The position numbers and the translations under genes were made by a program. A DNA stretch of 64,000 nucleotides from Bacillota bacterium (lineage in GTDB: Bacteria; Bacillota; Bacilli; Paenibacillales; NBRC-103111), in NCBI GenBank assembly GCA_023393235.1, contig JAEWMH010000103.1, positions 1 to 64,000 of the forward strand. Direction: 5' to 3'. Numbering within the stretch: position 1 is the first letter of the stretch; each line of letters starts with the position of its first letter. Positions 42,795 through 52,119 of the stretch are shown in pieces. The notes under the pieces are model-generated. The model searched no databases. It saw only the letters and a list, made by a program, of their open reading frames with translations, and was not told the origin of the DNA.

Positions 42795-45380
42795 ATGCGA
42801 AAAAAGATCTTATCAGCTATGATGGGCGCTTTGTTAAGCACTTCGTTTCTGGCGGGGGCCCTGCCCGTTCAGGCAGCGGATGCGCCTGCAGCGATTCCGG
42901 CCTTTCCCGGAGCCGAGGGCGGAGGCATGTATGCCAGCGGCGGACGCGGCTATGATGTTTATGAAGTGACGAATCTGAAGGACTCCGGTCCCGGCTCCTT
43001 GCGGGAAGCGGTCAGCGGAGATAACCGGATGGTGGTATTCCGTGTATCGGGAACGATTCAATTATCCAGCGCCTTAAGCATCAATGGGCGGAAGAATATC
43101 ACCATTGCCGGCCAAACTGCTCCGGGAGACGGCATATGCATTGCCGGCTTTAATACGGACATCAGCAATTCCTTCAACATCATCATCCGGTATCTGAGAT
43201 TCCGTCCCGGCTCGGCCAATATCTCCAGCGAGCCGGATGCCATCGGCGGACGGGGCTCCAAGTACCTGATGCTCGATCACATCTCGGCAGGCTGGTCTAC
43301 AGATGAATCCATGTCTTTTTATGAAAATGACAATGTGACCGTACAGTGGAGCATTATCAATGAAAGCCTTACTTTATCCGGCCATGTGAAGGGCAGACAC
43401 GGCTATGGGGGCATCTGGGGCGGCAAGGATACCACCTACCACCACAATCTGATGACCACCCATACCAGCCGGATGCCCCGGATCGGCAACGGAGCTACAC
43501 CCGGCAGCATTACCATGTCCAATAATGTGATCTATAATTGGGGCTTTAACAACACCTACGGCGGCATGACAACCTTGCTTTCCAATGTGATCAACAATTA
43601 CTACAAACCCGGCCCGTCCACACTCCGTTCGGTGAAGGAGAGGGTGATTAATCCCGGCGACGGGGAGTTTTATGTGAACGGCAATTATATGTTCGGCAGT
43701 CCGGAGGTAACAGCGGACAATAACAAGGGTATTCAGGATCGGATATCCACCACCGTTATATCCAAAACTCCATTCCAAAACGACGGGTTTACGAATGTGG
43801 TCATCGAGGATGCCCAGGCTGCTTATCAGGCGGTGCTGGCCAAGGCCGGAGCCGTACTACCCCGTAGAGATGCTGTGGATGCCCGGTTGGTGGAGGATGT
43901 CCGCAACGGAACCGGCAGAATCATCAACCGGGAATTCGAGGTGGGCGGGTATCCGGAGCTTAGCTCGGCAGAAGCTCCCTTAGACACGGACCATGATGGA
44001 ATGCCGGATGTGTGGGAGGACGCCAAAGGGCTGGATAAAACCAATCCGGCTGACGGAAAGACCATCACAGCGAGCGGCTACAGCAACCTGGAGCTGTATC
44101 TGAACAGTCTGGCCGACATGTCGTTTGCGCCGGAGAATCCCATTGTAAAGCTGGCCGCCCCCACCTATAACGGGCTTTTTGAAAAAGGCGGCTCCATGCG
44201 GATTGACGTTGTCGCTTCCGATGCGGACGGCATTGCCAAGGTGCAGTTCTTCTGCAATGATATGCTTGTGGGAGAAGATGCGGAAGCGCCCTATAGCTTT
44301 ACCCTGGATAACCTGGAAGCGGGGACTTTCTTTATCTCCGCCCGGGCCTATGACACCAAAGGGAATGCGTCCCAGTCCTCTTCCATGCCGGTGCATGTGA
44401 ACGGGCCTGAGGTGGAAGCCCCATGGTTAACCGCAGATATCGGCAATACGCCGGTGAATGGCAGCGGCAGTCTGGACGCCTCGGGAGTGTTGACCGTAAA
44501 GGGCTCCGGCAAAATCGTGGGCAAGGCGGACAGCTTCCATTATGTGTATCAGCCCATCATCGGCAATACCACCTTGACGGCGAAGCTGGATTCCATTGCG
44601 CTGCTGGACAATAATGCCATATCGGGTTTGATGATCCGGGAAAGTCTGGAGCCGGATGCCCCGTTGGCGCTGATCAGCACCTCCATCATCAAGGCAGACC
44701 GGGATGAGAACGGCAACGGCGACAAGGATGATACCTTCTATGCCACCTTTTTCTCCTCGAGAATGAAGAAAGGCACGGATGCATTGACCCTGGGCACCAC
44801 CGACTATCCCCAGGACCGGCTGCCGGCGTTGACGGATAACACCATGCCGATCTGGCTTAAAATCGAAAGAGTGGACGATATCATCGCGGCTTATACCTCT
44901 TATGATGGGGCGGCGTGGAAGGAGCTTGCCCGAACCTCCTTCCCCATGGGAAAAGAAGCCTTGATCGGGTTTGCCGTTGATGCGACCCAGCCGCAAAACG
45001 GAGATGTGTATTACAACACAGCCAAGTTCAGCAATATCATATTGACGGATTCCCTCCGTGTCACAGGGCTGGCCCTTTCGGATGTGACGGGTGAACCGGT
45101 GGAAAGCCTGACGCCGGGTTTGACGGCTGTCGCCTCTGTCACTGTTCAGAATCATTCCATTACTCTGGAGGAAGCAGCCATTGCCATCCAGCTATGCGAT
45201 GCCAACGATCAGGTGTTGGGCACCACCTATGTGAAATCCAAGTTCAGCCTCGGCCAAACCAAAACCGTCAAGGCAGGCTTCAGTACACCGTTGAATCTGG
45301 AAGGGCTGAAGGTAAAGGCCTTTGTGGTGAACAACGTGGACGACGGGGAGGTCATATCCAATGAGGCCGTTGCGGACTAA
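42795..45380 (+). CDS. secreted pectate lyase with C-terminal binding modules
   Basis: Length is 861 aa. Signal peptide to about residue 27 (LPVQA). The catalytic beta-helix (about 33-400) opens with FPGAEGGGMYASGGRGYDVY and NLKDSGPGSLREAV, the PL1-type pectate-lyase-like group, with LDHISAGWSTDE as Ca2+-binding centre. Next comes a calcium-binding DTDHDGMPDVWED loop (about 396-440), an Ig-like domain, a DUF1349-like sandwich (WLTADIGNTPVNGSGSLDAS onward) and a C-terminal beta domain related to the tail of the preceding pectinesterase. SD GGAGGA precedes the ATG. It cleaves de-esterified pectin. Confidence 0.87.
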   Translation: MRKKILSAMMGALLSTSFLAGALPVQAADAPAAIPAFPGAEGGGMYASGGRGYDVYEVTNLKDSGPGSLREAVSGDNRMVVFRVSGTIQLSSALSINGRKNITIAGQTAPGDGICIAGFNTDISNSFNIIIRYLRFRPGSANISSEPDAIGGRGSKYLMLDHISAGWSTDESMSFYENDNVTVQWSIINESLTLSGHVKGRHGYGGIWGGKDTTYHHNLMTTHTSRMPRIGNGATPGSITMSNNVIYNWGFNNTYGGMTTLLSNVINNYYKPGPSTLRSVKERVINPGDGEFYVNGNYMFGSPEVTADNNKGIQDRISTTVISKTPFQNDGFTNVVIEDAQAAYQAVLAKAGAVLPRRDAVDARLVEDVRNGTGRIINREFEVGGYPELSSAEAPLDTDHDGMPDVWEDAKGLDKTNPADGKTITASGYSNLELYLNSLADMSFAPENPIVKLAAPTYNGLFEKGGSMRIDVVASDADGIAKVQFFCNDMLVGEDAEAPYSFTLDNLEAGTFFISARAYDTKGNASQSSSMPVHVNGPEVEAPWLTADIGNTPVNGSGSLDASGVLTVKGSGKIVGKADSFHYVYQPIIGNTTLTAKLDSIALLDNNAISGLMIRESLEPDAPLALISTSIIKADRDENGNGDKDDTFYATFFSSRMKKGTDALTLGTTDYPQDRLPALTDNTMPIWLKIERVDDIIAAYTSYDGAAWKELARTSFPMGKEALIGFAVDATQPQNGDVYYNTAKFSNIILTDSLRVTGLALSDVTGEPVESLTPGLTAVASVTVQNHSITLEEAAIAIQLCDANDQVLGTTYVKSKFSLGQTKTVKAGFSTPLNLEGLKVKAFVVNNVDDGEVISNEAVAD

Positions 45381-45416
45381 ATCGGGAACCAAGTTCTCTA
45401 GGACAGGAGCGGGCGT

Positions 45417-47327
45417 ATGAAAAAAACAGGTCAACAGCTCATGCGGGCTTTTGCGGCATTGCTGGTTATGGCAATGGTTTTTGCCAATGGAGGGATAGGG
45501 CAGGCTGCGGATTTGCAGGTAACAGTCAGCCAAACCGTGGATCAAAATCTGGCATCATTTTCTGTAAAAGGGGCATCAGGCAGCACACAGGTGTCCATTG
45601 TGGTGATGCAGAAGCTTACCCGGTCCATCGCTTATATGGATCAGGGGATGACAGCGGGGGGAGAGGTGCGTTTTACCACGCTGCTGCCCAAAGGCGATTA
45701 TACCGGCTACGTCAGCACCCCGGGTGCTGCCAAAGTGATGCTGCAGGATTTCAGCATCGAGAAGGAGGAAACCATTACCGGCTTCAAGGCATTGAAGGCC
45801 GTTACGGTGGCGAAGGACGCCCGCGCTGTATTGCCCAGCACCGCCATTGCAGTGTTTGACAGCGGGGCCAACCGGGAGGTCGGCGTACAATGGCCAGACG
45901 TGCCGGGAACAGATACCCCCGGTGAATACAACGTCTCCGGCGTGGTTAACGGGACAGCGCAGAAGGTGGAGCTGAAGCTGATTGTCAACGGAGCAACACC
46001 GACGCCGACACCAACGGCAACGCCGACACCAACGCCGACGCCGACACCAACGGCAACACCGACGCCGACACCAACGTCCGATTCGGAGGGGGAATCTGAG
46101 CCGTCCTCTGGCGGGCCAACACCGGTGCCGACACCTGCAGTGACTCCATCGGCTTCGCCGAGTGGGGCTGCAGCGATTAAGGCGGCCGCTGTCCTTGACG
46201 GCACCACTGCTAAAGCGGAGATTACCCCGGATGCCATCAGCAGCGCATTTGCCAAGGCAACGGCGGACAGCAAGGGCATCAAAAGGGTTGAGATCGTAAT
46301 CGGTGAGGCAGCGGGAGCCAAGGTTTATGAGCCGGTGCTTCCGGCAAGTGCCGTAACCGGCGGCAATGCCAGTCAATTGGTGAAAGTGACGACTCCCGTG
46401 GGAGCGGTTGAGCTGCCGGGGAATCTGCTTCCACCGCAGCAAGCGGGTGGAAGCTCCACGGTTTCCCTTGTAATGGGAGCCATCGGCACATCTGGGATAA
46501 CAGATCCTGCTCTAAAAGCTGTGGCGGGAGACCGTCCGGTACTGGAGCTGGTGCTGAAGGCTGGAGGAAAAGCAATTGATCCCGGTCAACAAGCAGCACG
46601 GGTCAAGATTTCCATTCCATACCAGCCTAAAGCCGGGGAAAATCCGGAGCATCTGGTCATCCAATATGCGGATGAGGAAGGCAATCTCCGTAAAATCCCC
46701 AATACTAAATATGATGCGGGTACGGGCATGGTCACCTTTACCGCAGCCCCATCCGGCCAATTTGCCTTAACGTATGTAGTCAAGAGCTTCAAGGACAGTA
46801 TGAACTATCCGTGGGCGGAGAATGCCATCGGCGTATTGGCCTCCAAGGGTATTATAGAGGGCACCTCGGAAACGGAGTTTTCTCCTGAGGAACCCATTAC
46901 CAGGGCGGATTTCCTGGTCCTTTTGGTCCGTACCTTGGGGTTGAACGCCGATTTTACCGGCAATTTCAGTGATACCAGCCCTTCCGACTATTATTATGAA
47001 GCCCTGGGCATCGCCAAACAGCTTGGGATCAGCAATGGTGCGGAAGGAAATTCGTTCCATCCTCAGGATCCCATTACCCGGCAGGAGCTGATGGTGCTGA
47101 GCGCCAGAGCACTTCAGTTGGCGGAGGTAATCGGCAAATCCGGCGGCGCCGCGGAGCTTGACTCCTTCCACGACAGCGCGGATGTGGCTGCATATGCCAA
47201 GGAAAGTATTGCGGCTATGGTCAAAGCCGGGATTGTAGCCGGCAAGGGAGAAGCCTTGGCTCCGCTGGACCAGGCGACCCGCGCAGAAACCGCGGTGATT
47301 ATGTACCGGATTTTCAATAAGCTGTAG
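45417..47327 (+). CDS. S-layer-homology surface protein with Thr-Pro linker
   Basis: Length is 636 aa. Signal peptide (to QAA near 31), a beta domain, a Big-4-type bacterial Ig domain (about 115-192), a (Thr-Pro)n linker (about 195-222), a Ser/Pro stretch, a beta-rich region (about 260-455) and three SLH motifs at the C terminus (about 458-635; for example AIGVLASKGIIEGTSETEFS). SLH domains attach to pyruvylated secondary wall polymer. No catalytic domain is seen. It is the third gene of the pectinase operon, 36 bases after the lyase, so it may anchor or display the enzymes or pectin at the cell surface; that role is inference. Confidence 0.85.
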   Translation: MKKTGQQLMRAFAALLVMAMVFANGGIGQAADLQVTVSQTVDQNLASFSVKGASGSTQVSIVVMQKLTRSIAYMDQGMTAGGEVRFTTLLPKGDYTGYVSTPGAAKVMLQDFSIEKEETITGFKALKAVTVAKDARAVLPSTAIAVFDSGANREVGVQWPDVPGTDTPGEYNVSGVVNGTAQKVELKLIVNGATPTPTPTATPTPTPTPTPTATPTPTPTSDSEGESEPSSGGPTPVPTPAVTPSASPSGAAAIKAAAVLDGTTAKAEITPDAISSAFAKATADSKGIKRVEIVIGEAAGAKVYEPVLPASAVTGGNASQLVKVTTPVGAVELPGNLLPPQQAGGSSTVSLVMGAIGTSGITDPALKAVAGDRPVLELVLKAGGKAIDPGQQAARVKISIPYQPKAGENPEHLVIQYADEEGNLRKIPNTKYDAGTGMVTFTAAPSGQFALTYVVKSFKDSMNYPWAENAIGVLASKGIIEGTSETEFSPEEPITRADFLVLLVRTLGLNADFTGNFSDTSPSDYYYEALGIAKQLGISNGAEGNSFHPQDPITRQELMVLSARALQLAEVIGKSGGAAELDSFHDSADVAAYAKESIAAMVKAGIVAGKGEALAPLDQATRAETAVIMYRIFNKL

Positions 47328-47429
47328 GCATAGGCGCTGGAATGGGCCGGGAGAGGATATCCAGTTGGTCGGCCAGTCCAGCCGGTCGGCCAGTCAAGCC
47401 TGGCCAGCTGGTCAGGCTGGCGGGGAGCC

Positions 47430-47602
47430 GGACTCCAGAGCCGTTATTTGCTCCCAATGCACTTTTGCGGATTTTACGGACTCAGGATGCGCTATTGTTC
47501 CGCCAAACCACTCCATTTGGCCTCTTTTTCCCAAATAACGGCTTCTCAGTCCGCGAATTGAGAATAACGGCGGTTTTTCGCCAAATAGCGGCTTCTCTGT
47601 CC
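47430..47602. repeat. four-unit 50-bp-phased intergenic element, copy C
   Basis: Direct units start at 47430 (GGACTCCAGAGCCGTTATTT) and 47479 (GGACTCAGGATGCGCTATTG); inverted units end at 47552 and 47602 (CCAAATAACGGCTTCTCAGT plus CC; CCAAATAGCGGCTTCTCTGT plus CC). Steps are 49 and 50 bp; total length 173 bp. It lies after the SLH gene. Confidence 0.9.
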
Positions 47603-47619
47603 ATTAGGCTGCCATAACC

Positions 47620-47670
47620 GAGGACTGTCCCGAAAGTCATGACAAATGGCTGGGGACAGCCTCTTTTTTT
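47620..47670 (+). terminator. Rho-independent terminator after the pectinase operon
   Basis: GAGGACTGTCCC pairs with GGGGACAGCCTC (one mismatch) around a 20-base loop, followed by seven T. It lies 290 bases after the SLH gene, just past the repeat element. Confidence 0.8.
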
Positions 47671-47700
47671 GTGCAAATGGTGAGGGATGCTGCAATAGAA

Positions 47701-47925
47701 TCAGTGACTGCCGCTCTCTTTCCTGTACGCCTCCAGGCAGTCCCGGCATATACACGCCTTCCCTCGGCGCTCTGCCGGAACCCGGTCCCGCAAGGCTTGG
47801 GGAATCCGGGCGGTCATACACCAGCAGCTGTATGGATCTTCGCCTGCTGAAACTGCGCACCCGTTGGCCTGTCCGCAGAGAGGACACCGGTCATCGCCGG
47901 TTTGAAAGTCTGAATGGGTCACCAT
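47701..47925 (-). CDS. cysteine-rich CWC family protein
   Basis: Length is 74 aa; ATG 47925 follows AAGGAGG, so the longer frame from 48051 is rejected. Cysteines are arranged as CPLCGQANGC near residue 12, SCWC near 31 and CICRDC near 57, which is the CWC pattern. Probably binds zinc. Function unknown. It is divergent from the MBL-fold gene that follows. Confidence 0.8.
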   Translation of the reverse strand: MVTHSDFQTGDDRCPLCGQANGCAVSAGEDPYSCWCMTARIPQALRDRVPAERRGKACICRDCLEAYRKESGSH

Positions 47926-48049
47926 GAAGCGCCTCCTTGATGTTTTTCGTAAAATGAGTATAGCAAAATGGCTGCAAAAGGGATATAAAGAAAGGTAGAG
48001 AGGCGGATGCCTGCAATAGACAGAACGGAAATCGGAGGTAACCATATTC

Positions 48050-49009
48050 ATGGGAGCAAGTGATTTTTTTACGATTGAGCAGGTTGCGGAGGGAATCTGG
48101 GCAGCGGTTGTGGTTCCCGGCTCAGGCGCTCTTGGAAATGCGGCTATTCTGGACTTGGGCGATCAGACGGTCGTGGTGGATAGCTTTATGCTGCCGCAAG
48201 CGGGAGAAGCCTTAAGAGAAACGGCGGAGGCACTCACAGGCAGAACGGTGGGCATCGTGGTGAATACCCATTTTCACGGCGACCATCATTATGGAAACCA
48301 GGCCTTCCCGGACAGCACCATTATTTCCACCCAAGGGACCAAGGAGCTGCTGCAGGGTTTTGGGGTTCCCAGTGTGGAGGTATGGCAGTCTGCCCTGCGT
48401 AAGCAGATCACCGGATTCGCCGAAACCAAAGCCAAACAAACAGATGCCCGGATAAAAGCTGCTCTGGAAGCGGAAATCGCGGACAAGGAGCAATTGTTCC
48501 TGGCTGTTCCAACCATTACAAGAATGACTGCGCAGCTTACCTTCACAGAGCGGCTAACCCTACACGGCTCTTCCCGCACGGCACAGATTATGTCCTGTGG
48601 TGGAGGCCACACCCCAAGCGACGCTTTTGTGTATGTGCCGGAGGAAAAGGTGCTGGTGGCCGGCGATCTGGTTCTGGGCAGCCACCATCCGGCCATGCTG
48701 AATGGGGACTCAGCCTCCTGGCTCCGGATTCTGGAGCGCCTGGAGCAGGAGCTGGTTGTCGGCAGCATCATACCCGGACACGGACCGGTAACCGGTCCCG
48801 GCAGGTTAACGGATATGAAAAACTATCTTCATGACATCCAGGCTTATGCGCGTAAAGCAGCGTCAAGCGGTTTATCCCTCGAGCACTGGCTCACTCAAGG
48901 CATACCGGAACCCTATGATGAGTGGGGAAGCTCCCATGTATTCGAATGGAATTTCCGCTGGTTGTTCGATCAGTATTCGGCAGAACTCAAGGAGGGAAGC
49001 GGCGTATGA
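48050..49009 (+). CDS. metallo-beta-lactamase-fold hydrolase
   Basis: Length is 319 aa. The metal site is seen in NTHFHGDHHYGN (near residue 72), the GHTPSD His (near 183), the VAGDLV Asp (near 204) and the IPGHGPV His (near 242). The extra helical segment between about 105 and 160 and the C-terminal helices resemble quinoprotein relay/alkyl sulfatase-like MBL proteins. Substrate unknown. GGAGG precedes the ATG. The stop overlaps the next start (ATGA). Confidence 0.82.
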   Translation: MGASDFFTIEQVAEGIWAAVVVPGSGALGNAAILDLGDQTVVVDSFMLPQAGEALRETAEALTGRTVGIVVNTHFHGDHHYGNQAFPDSTIISTQGTKELLQGFGVPSVEVWQSALRKQITGFAETKAKQTDARIKAALEAEIADKEQLFLAVPTITRMTAQLTFTERLTLHGSSRTAQIMSCGGGHTPSDAFVYVPEEKVLVAGDLVLGSHHPAMLNGDSASWLRILERLEQELVVGSIIPGHGPVTGPGRLTDMKNYLHDIQAYARKAASSGLSLEHWLTQGIPEPYDEWGSSHVFEWNFRWLFDQYSAELKEGSGV

Positions 49010-50031
49010 AGCAATATTCCTGTACAGAGCATCCGTTTCAAATTTGCGGCTTGGTGCATCAGCTGCTGCCGGGAAAGTTTTGGCGGCTTCCGGAAGCCAT
49101 GCTGGAGCAGGTATCGGATGGAGTGGCGGCAAGAGCCGTTCATCCAACAGGGGGACGGATCAGGTTTCGCACTGACTCCACCACTGTGACGATTCGGACG
49201 TTATTGCGGACCAACGTGGTAGATTGGGCAATTCCTCTATCTGGCTCCGCCGGAGCGGATGTGTATGTGGGGCGGGGCAACGCTGTCCGGTACGCCGGAA
49301 TCGCCGTCCCTAAGGATTATGTTAGCAAAACGGGCAGCCTGACTTTTACCAAGGATAAGGTAATGGAGGATATTATTATCCACCTGCCGAGAAATGAAGA
49401 GCTGGAGGATGTCCTCATCGAGTTGGAGGAGGAGTCCCGGGGGGAGGCGCCCACTCCGTATGGGCTTGAACGGCCGATGGTCTTCTACGGCTCCTCCATT
49501 ACCGAAGGCGGCTGTGCCTCCCGGGCAGCCAATGCATATACGGCCTTGTTGTCCAAATGGCTGGATGCGGATTACATCAATTTGGGGTTTTCGGGTTCGG
49601 CCAAGGGGGAGCTGGAGCTGGCGGCTTATATCGCCGGTTTGGAGATGAGTGTGTTTATCTATGATTACGACCATAACGCACCCGATCCGGAGCATCTGGA
49701 GAAAACCCATGAGCCGTTTTTTCGGACGATCCGCCAAGCGCAGCCGGAGCTGCCGGTTCTGTTCCTAACGAAGCCAGACTTTGACCAGGACCCGGCAACG
49801 GCCGTACTACGCCGTAGTACCATCCGCCGCACCTACGAAAACGCACAAACCTCCGGTGACCGCAACGTTTATTTTATCGAAGGGGAAACCTATTTTGGCC
49901 GGAAGGACCGGGAAGCCTGTACGGTGGACGGCTGCCATCCCAATGATCTGGGCTTTATGCGGATGGCCGAAACCATTTACCCGGTGCTGCAAAACATCCT
50001 GACTCAGCGGAATAGAGAGGGGCGCGCGTGA
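49006..50031 (+). CDS. SGNH/GDSL-type esterase with N-terminal beta-sandwich
   Basis: Length is 341 aa, starting at ATG 49006 inside the MBL stop overlap. The first ~165 residues form a beta-sandwich (GGRIRFRTDSTTVTIRT). The SGNH domain has the nucleophile Ser in FYGSSITEGG, GFSGSAKGE for the Gly block, LFLTKPDFD, and the Asp-His pair in VDGCHPNDLGF. Proteins of this plan are carbohydrate or small-ester deacetylases. It is cytoplasmic. It may act with the MBL protein on one substrate. Confidence 0.8.
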   Translation: MKQYSCTEHPFQICGLVHQLLPGKFWRLPEAMLEQVSDGVAARAVHPTGGRIRFRTDSTTVTIRTLLRTNVVDWAIPLSGSAGADVYVGRGNAVRYAGIAVPKDYVSKTGSLTFTKDKVMEDIIIHLPRNEELEDVLIELEEESRGEAPTPYGLERPMVFYGSSITEGGCASRAANAYTALLSKWLDADYINLGFSGSAKGELELAAYIAGLEMSVFIYDYDHNAPDPEHLEKTHEPFFRTIRQAQPELPVLFLTKPDFDQDPATAVLRRSTIRRTYENAQTSGDRNVYFIEGETYFGRKDREACTVDGCHPNDLGFMRMAETIYPVLQNILTQRNREGRA

Positions 50032-50561
50032 AGAGAAAGCTGGTTATTGGGGTTTGTATGTTAGCTTTAGGAATCTTCATATTCTGGGAGGATATCTACG
50101 GATTCCGTACCTTGGAGGAGGCTGTAAATGCTGAGTTCAAGTCGCCCGTACAGATTGTCAACCAGGATGCCCAGAACCGTCTGGTTATGTTCAAGGACAA
50201 AACCCAGTATGTGCTGGGGGTATACCGGGAATGGAACGGGAGATTGTATTATAAAAATGACCGCGGAAGCTCCGGATGGACAGCCAGTACCATGAATGGT
50301 CCTGCTTTTCTGGTGGTGGCAGAGAAGAAACCGGACAGAGGCAACTTTGTTTGGGGAGCGCTTTATACGGACATTCCCGTGCGGTCGTTTCTCGTGGAGT
50401 ACAAAAATGGGGATATCCAGGAAGTGAATGCAAGACAGAATACTTTTGTGGTGAAAATGCCGGAGATTTACCGGGATTCGTCCGAGTTGGGCGCCGCGTC
50501 TATTGTCAAGTCCGTAAACGCCTATGGATTGGATAATCAGCTCATTAAAACCTGGAAATAA
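50028..50561 (+). CDS. hypothetical protein with N-terminal membrane anchor
   Basis: Length is 177 aa. GTG 50028 overlaps the stop of the esterase gene by 4 bases (GTGA), which supports that start. One N-terminal helix (LVIGVCMLALGIFIFW), then an outer soluble region with beta character. No family recognised. Third gene of the MBL-esterase unit. Confidence 0.7.
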   Translation: MKRKLVIGVCMLALGIFIFWEDIYGFRTLEEAVNAEFKSPVQIVNQDAQNRLVMFKDKTQYVLGVYREWNGRLYYKNDRGSSGWTASTMNGPAFLVVAEKKPDRGNFVWGALYTDIPVRSFLVEYKNGDIQEVNARQNTFVVKMPEIYRDSSELGAASIVKSVNAYGLDNQLIKTWK

Positions 50562-50583
50562 TCCAAAGAAAGGAGGGTTTACG

Positions 50584-51501
50584 ATCAAGCTGGAGCGGCT
50601 TATCTCCATCATCTACAAGCTGTTGAATCATGAGGTGCTGTCCGCATCCACGTTGGCCGAAGAGTTCCAGGTTTCCCCAAGAACCATCTACCGGGATATT
50701 GATGTGATTTGTGCCGCAGGCTTTCCGGTGGTTTCCTATCAGGGGATGAACGGCGGGTACGGCATGATGGACGGATATAAAATGGATAAAACGCTGCTAG
50801 GTTCCTATGACGTGGCTTCGGTGGTTACCGTGCTCAGAGGGCTCGCCTCCGTCTTTGAGGATGAACGGGCACAAGGAACCATTGAGCGGATGCAAACGTT
50901 AGGGCCGGATGACCAAGCTCCCAGCGTGGCCGTGAATTTGGACACCCGCCGCACAGACCCGGAGGCTCTGCCGCAGCTGCGCGCGGCTATTTCTCAGCGC
51001 CTAACCGTCTGTTTCGATTATGTGAATGCCAAGAATGAGCGCACCACCCGGGACCTGGAGCCGGCGGGGCTTCAATTTAAATTCGGCAACTGGTACGTTA
51101 CCGGATTCTGCCGTTCCCGGAAGGAGCAGCGGGAGTTCCGGTTATCCCGGATGCTCAATCTGCGCCTGACAAGGGAGACCTTTGCGCCGCAGCAGGAATT
51201 ATCCCGTGAAGTTGAAGCAACTTCCGGAGCTTATGAAGCCCAACTGGAGGATGTGGTGGTCCGGGTAAAACCGGAAGCAATGGCGGAAGCGCTGGACCAG
51301 TTTCATCAGTCGGAAAAGGAGTTCCATGCCGATGGCAGCATGACGCTTCGGCTCAGGGTTTACCAGCCTTTGGAAGCACGATGGTTATGGTCGATGCTAT
51401 TGGGTTTCGGAAGCGGGGCGGAAGTGATGGAGCCGCCTGCCTTGCGGGGAATTCTGAAGCAGCAGCTGCAGCAAGCTTTGCGATTCTATGAAGAAGTGTG
51501 A
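50584..51501 (+). CDS. WYL-domain transcriptional regulator, probable ATC start
   Basis: Length is about 305 aa. AGGAGG at 50571-50576 is placed 7 bases before ATC 50584, and the normal HTH start (KLERLISIIYKLLNHEVLSA) follows at once; the only upstream ATG (50524) lies inside the previous gene without a ribosome site. The N terminus is an HTH_11 domain (VSPRTIYRDIDVICAAGFPV); the WYL domain is around residues 145-225 (CFDYVNAKNERTTRDLEPAG, NWYVTGFCRSRKEQREFRLS) and a WCX-like C terminus follows. YafY-type regulators sense small ligands or nucleic acid. A terminator overlaps the stop. Confidence 0.82.
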   Translation: MKLERLISIIYKLLNHEVLSASTLAEEFQVSPRTIYRDIDVICAAGFPVVSYQGMNGGYGMMDGYKMDKTLLGSYDVASVVTVLRGLASVFEDERAQGTIERMQTLGPDDQAPSVAVNLDTRRTDPEALPQLRAAISQRLTVCFDYVNAKNERTTRDLEPAGLQFKFGNWYVTGFCRSRKEQREFRLSRMLNLRLTRETFAPQQELSREVEATSGAYEAQLEDVVVRVKPEAMAEALDQFHQSEKEFHADGSMTLRLRVYQPLEARWLWSMLLGFGSGAEVMEPPALRGILKQQLQQALRFYEEV

Positions 51502-51527
51502 CAGCCTGTTGTCATACTTCTTTTTTT
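51491..51527 (+). terminator. Rho-independent terminator overlapping the stop codon of the WYL gene
   Basis: AAGAAGTGTGACA and TGTCATACTTCTT form a 13-bp stem with one mismatch, a 6-base loop and a T-run. Confidence 0.85.
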
Positions 51528-51583
51528 ATAATGGGAGCAGGTTCCAACAAATTCATCCCAAGAGTCGTAAAGGAGACCGTTAT

Positions 51584-52099
51584 ATGACCAATCATCCGGC
51601 AACAATGTACGCCTATCATGTGTGGGCCAATCAAGTGATCCTGGAGAAAATCCGGGAGCTTCCCCCTGAGGTGCTGAGTCTGGAGGTGAACAGCTCATTT
51701 CCCACTCTCGCCCATGCGCTCAGCCATATTTATGCTGTGGATAAAATGTGGTATCTGGTGGTGACGGGAACCGGCATGCGGGAAGCCTTCGAGGAATGCC
51801 GGCCGCTGAATACGAGCATCCTGGATGCGGTGGAGCAATATATGGACTTATACGCGGAGCTGTCGGGTCTATTTCAACAGTGGCTGCGGGACCAGACTGA
51901 TCTGGAGCAAACCCTTCTGCTGGATAATCCCTTTGCAGGCGTGCGCCAAACCCGTTTATCGGAGATACTGCTCCATCTGGTCAACCATGGCACCTACCAC
52001 AGAGGCAATATATCCACCATGCTCCGTCAGCTTGGGTATGCCTCTGCCATGAACGATTACGCCTTTTTTTGGTATCAGGAGTCTGTGGAAGCTATATAG
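51584..52099 (+). CDS. DinB family protein
   Basis: Length is 171 aa; ATG 51584 has AAAGGAG 9 bases upstream. Four-helix bundle with the typical metal-binding His residues: HALSHIYAVDKMWY (near 43) and LLHLVNHGTYHRGNISTML (near 130), the canonical DinB triad. Thiol-dependent transferase or hydrolase activity is known for relatives; the substrate is unknown. It is followed 20 bases later by a YdeI-like gene. Confidence 0.85.
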   Translation: MTNHPATMYAYHVWANQVILEKIRELPPEVLSLEVNSSFPTLAHALSHIYAVDKMWYLVVTGTGMREAFEECRPLNTSILDAVEQYMDLYAELSGLFQQWLRDQTDLEQTLLLDNPFAGVRQTRLSEILLHLVNHGTYHRGNISTMLRQLGYASAMNDYAFFWYQESVEAI

Positions 52100-52119
52100 A
52101 GAAGGAGGCTGGCCCCGGT

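Noticed and set aside
46001..46080. (ACACCGACGCC)n tract in the SLH gene as a mobile or regulatory repeat
   Set aside because: It encodes a normal Thr-Pro linker between domains; simple codon repetition explains it.
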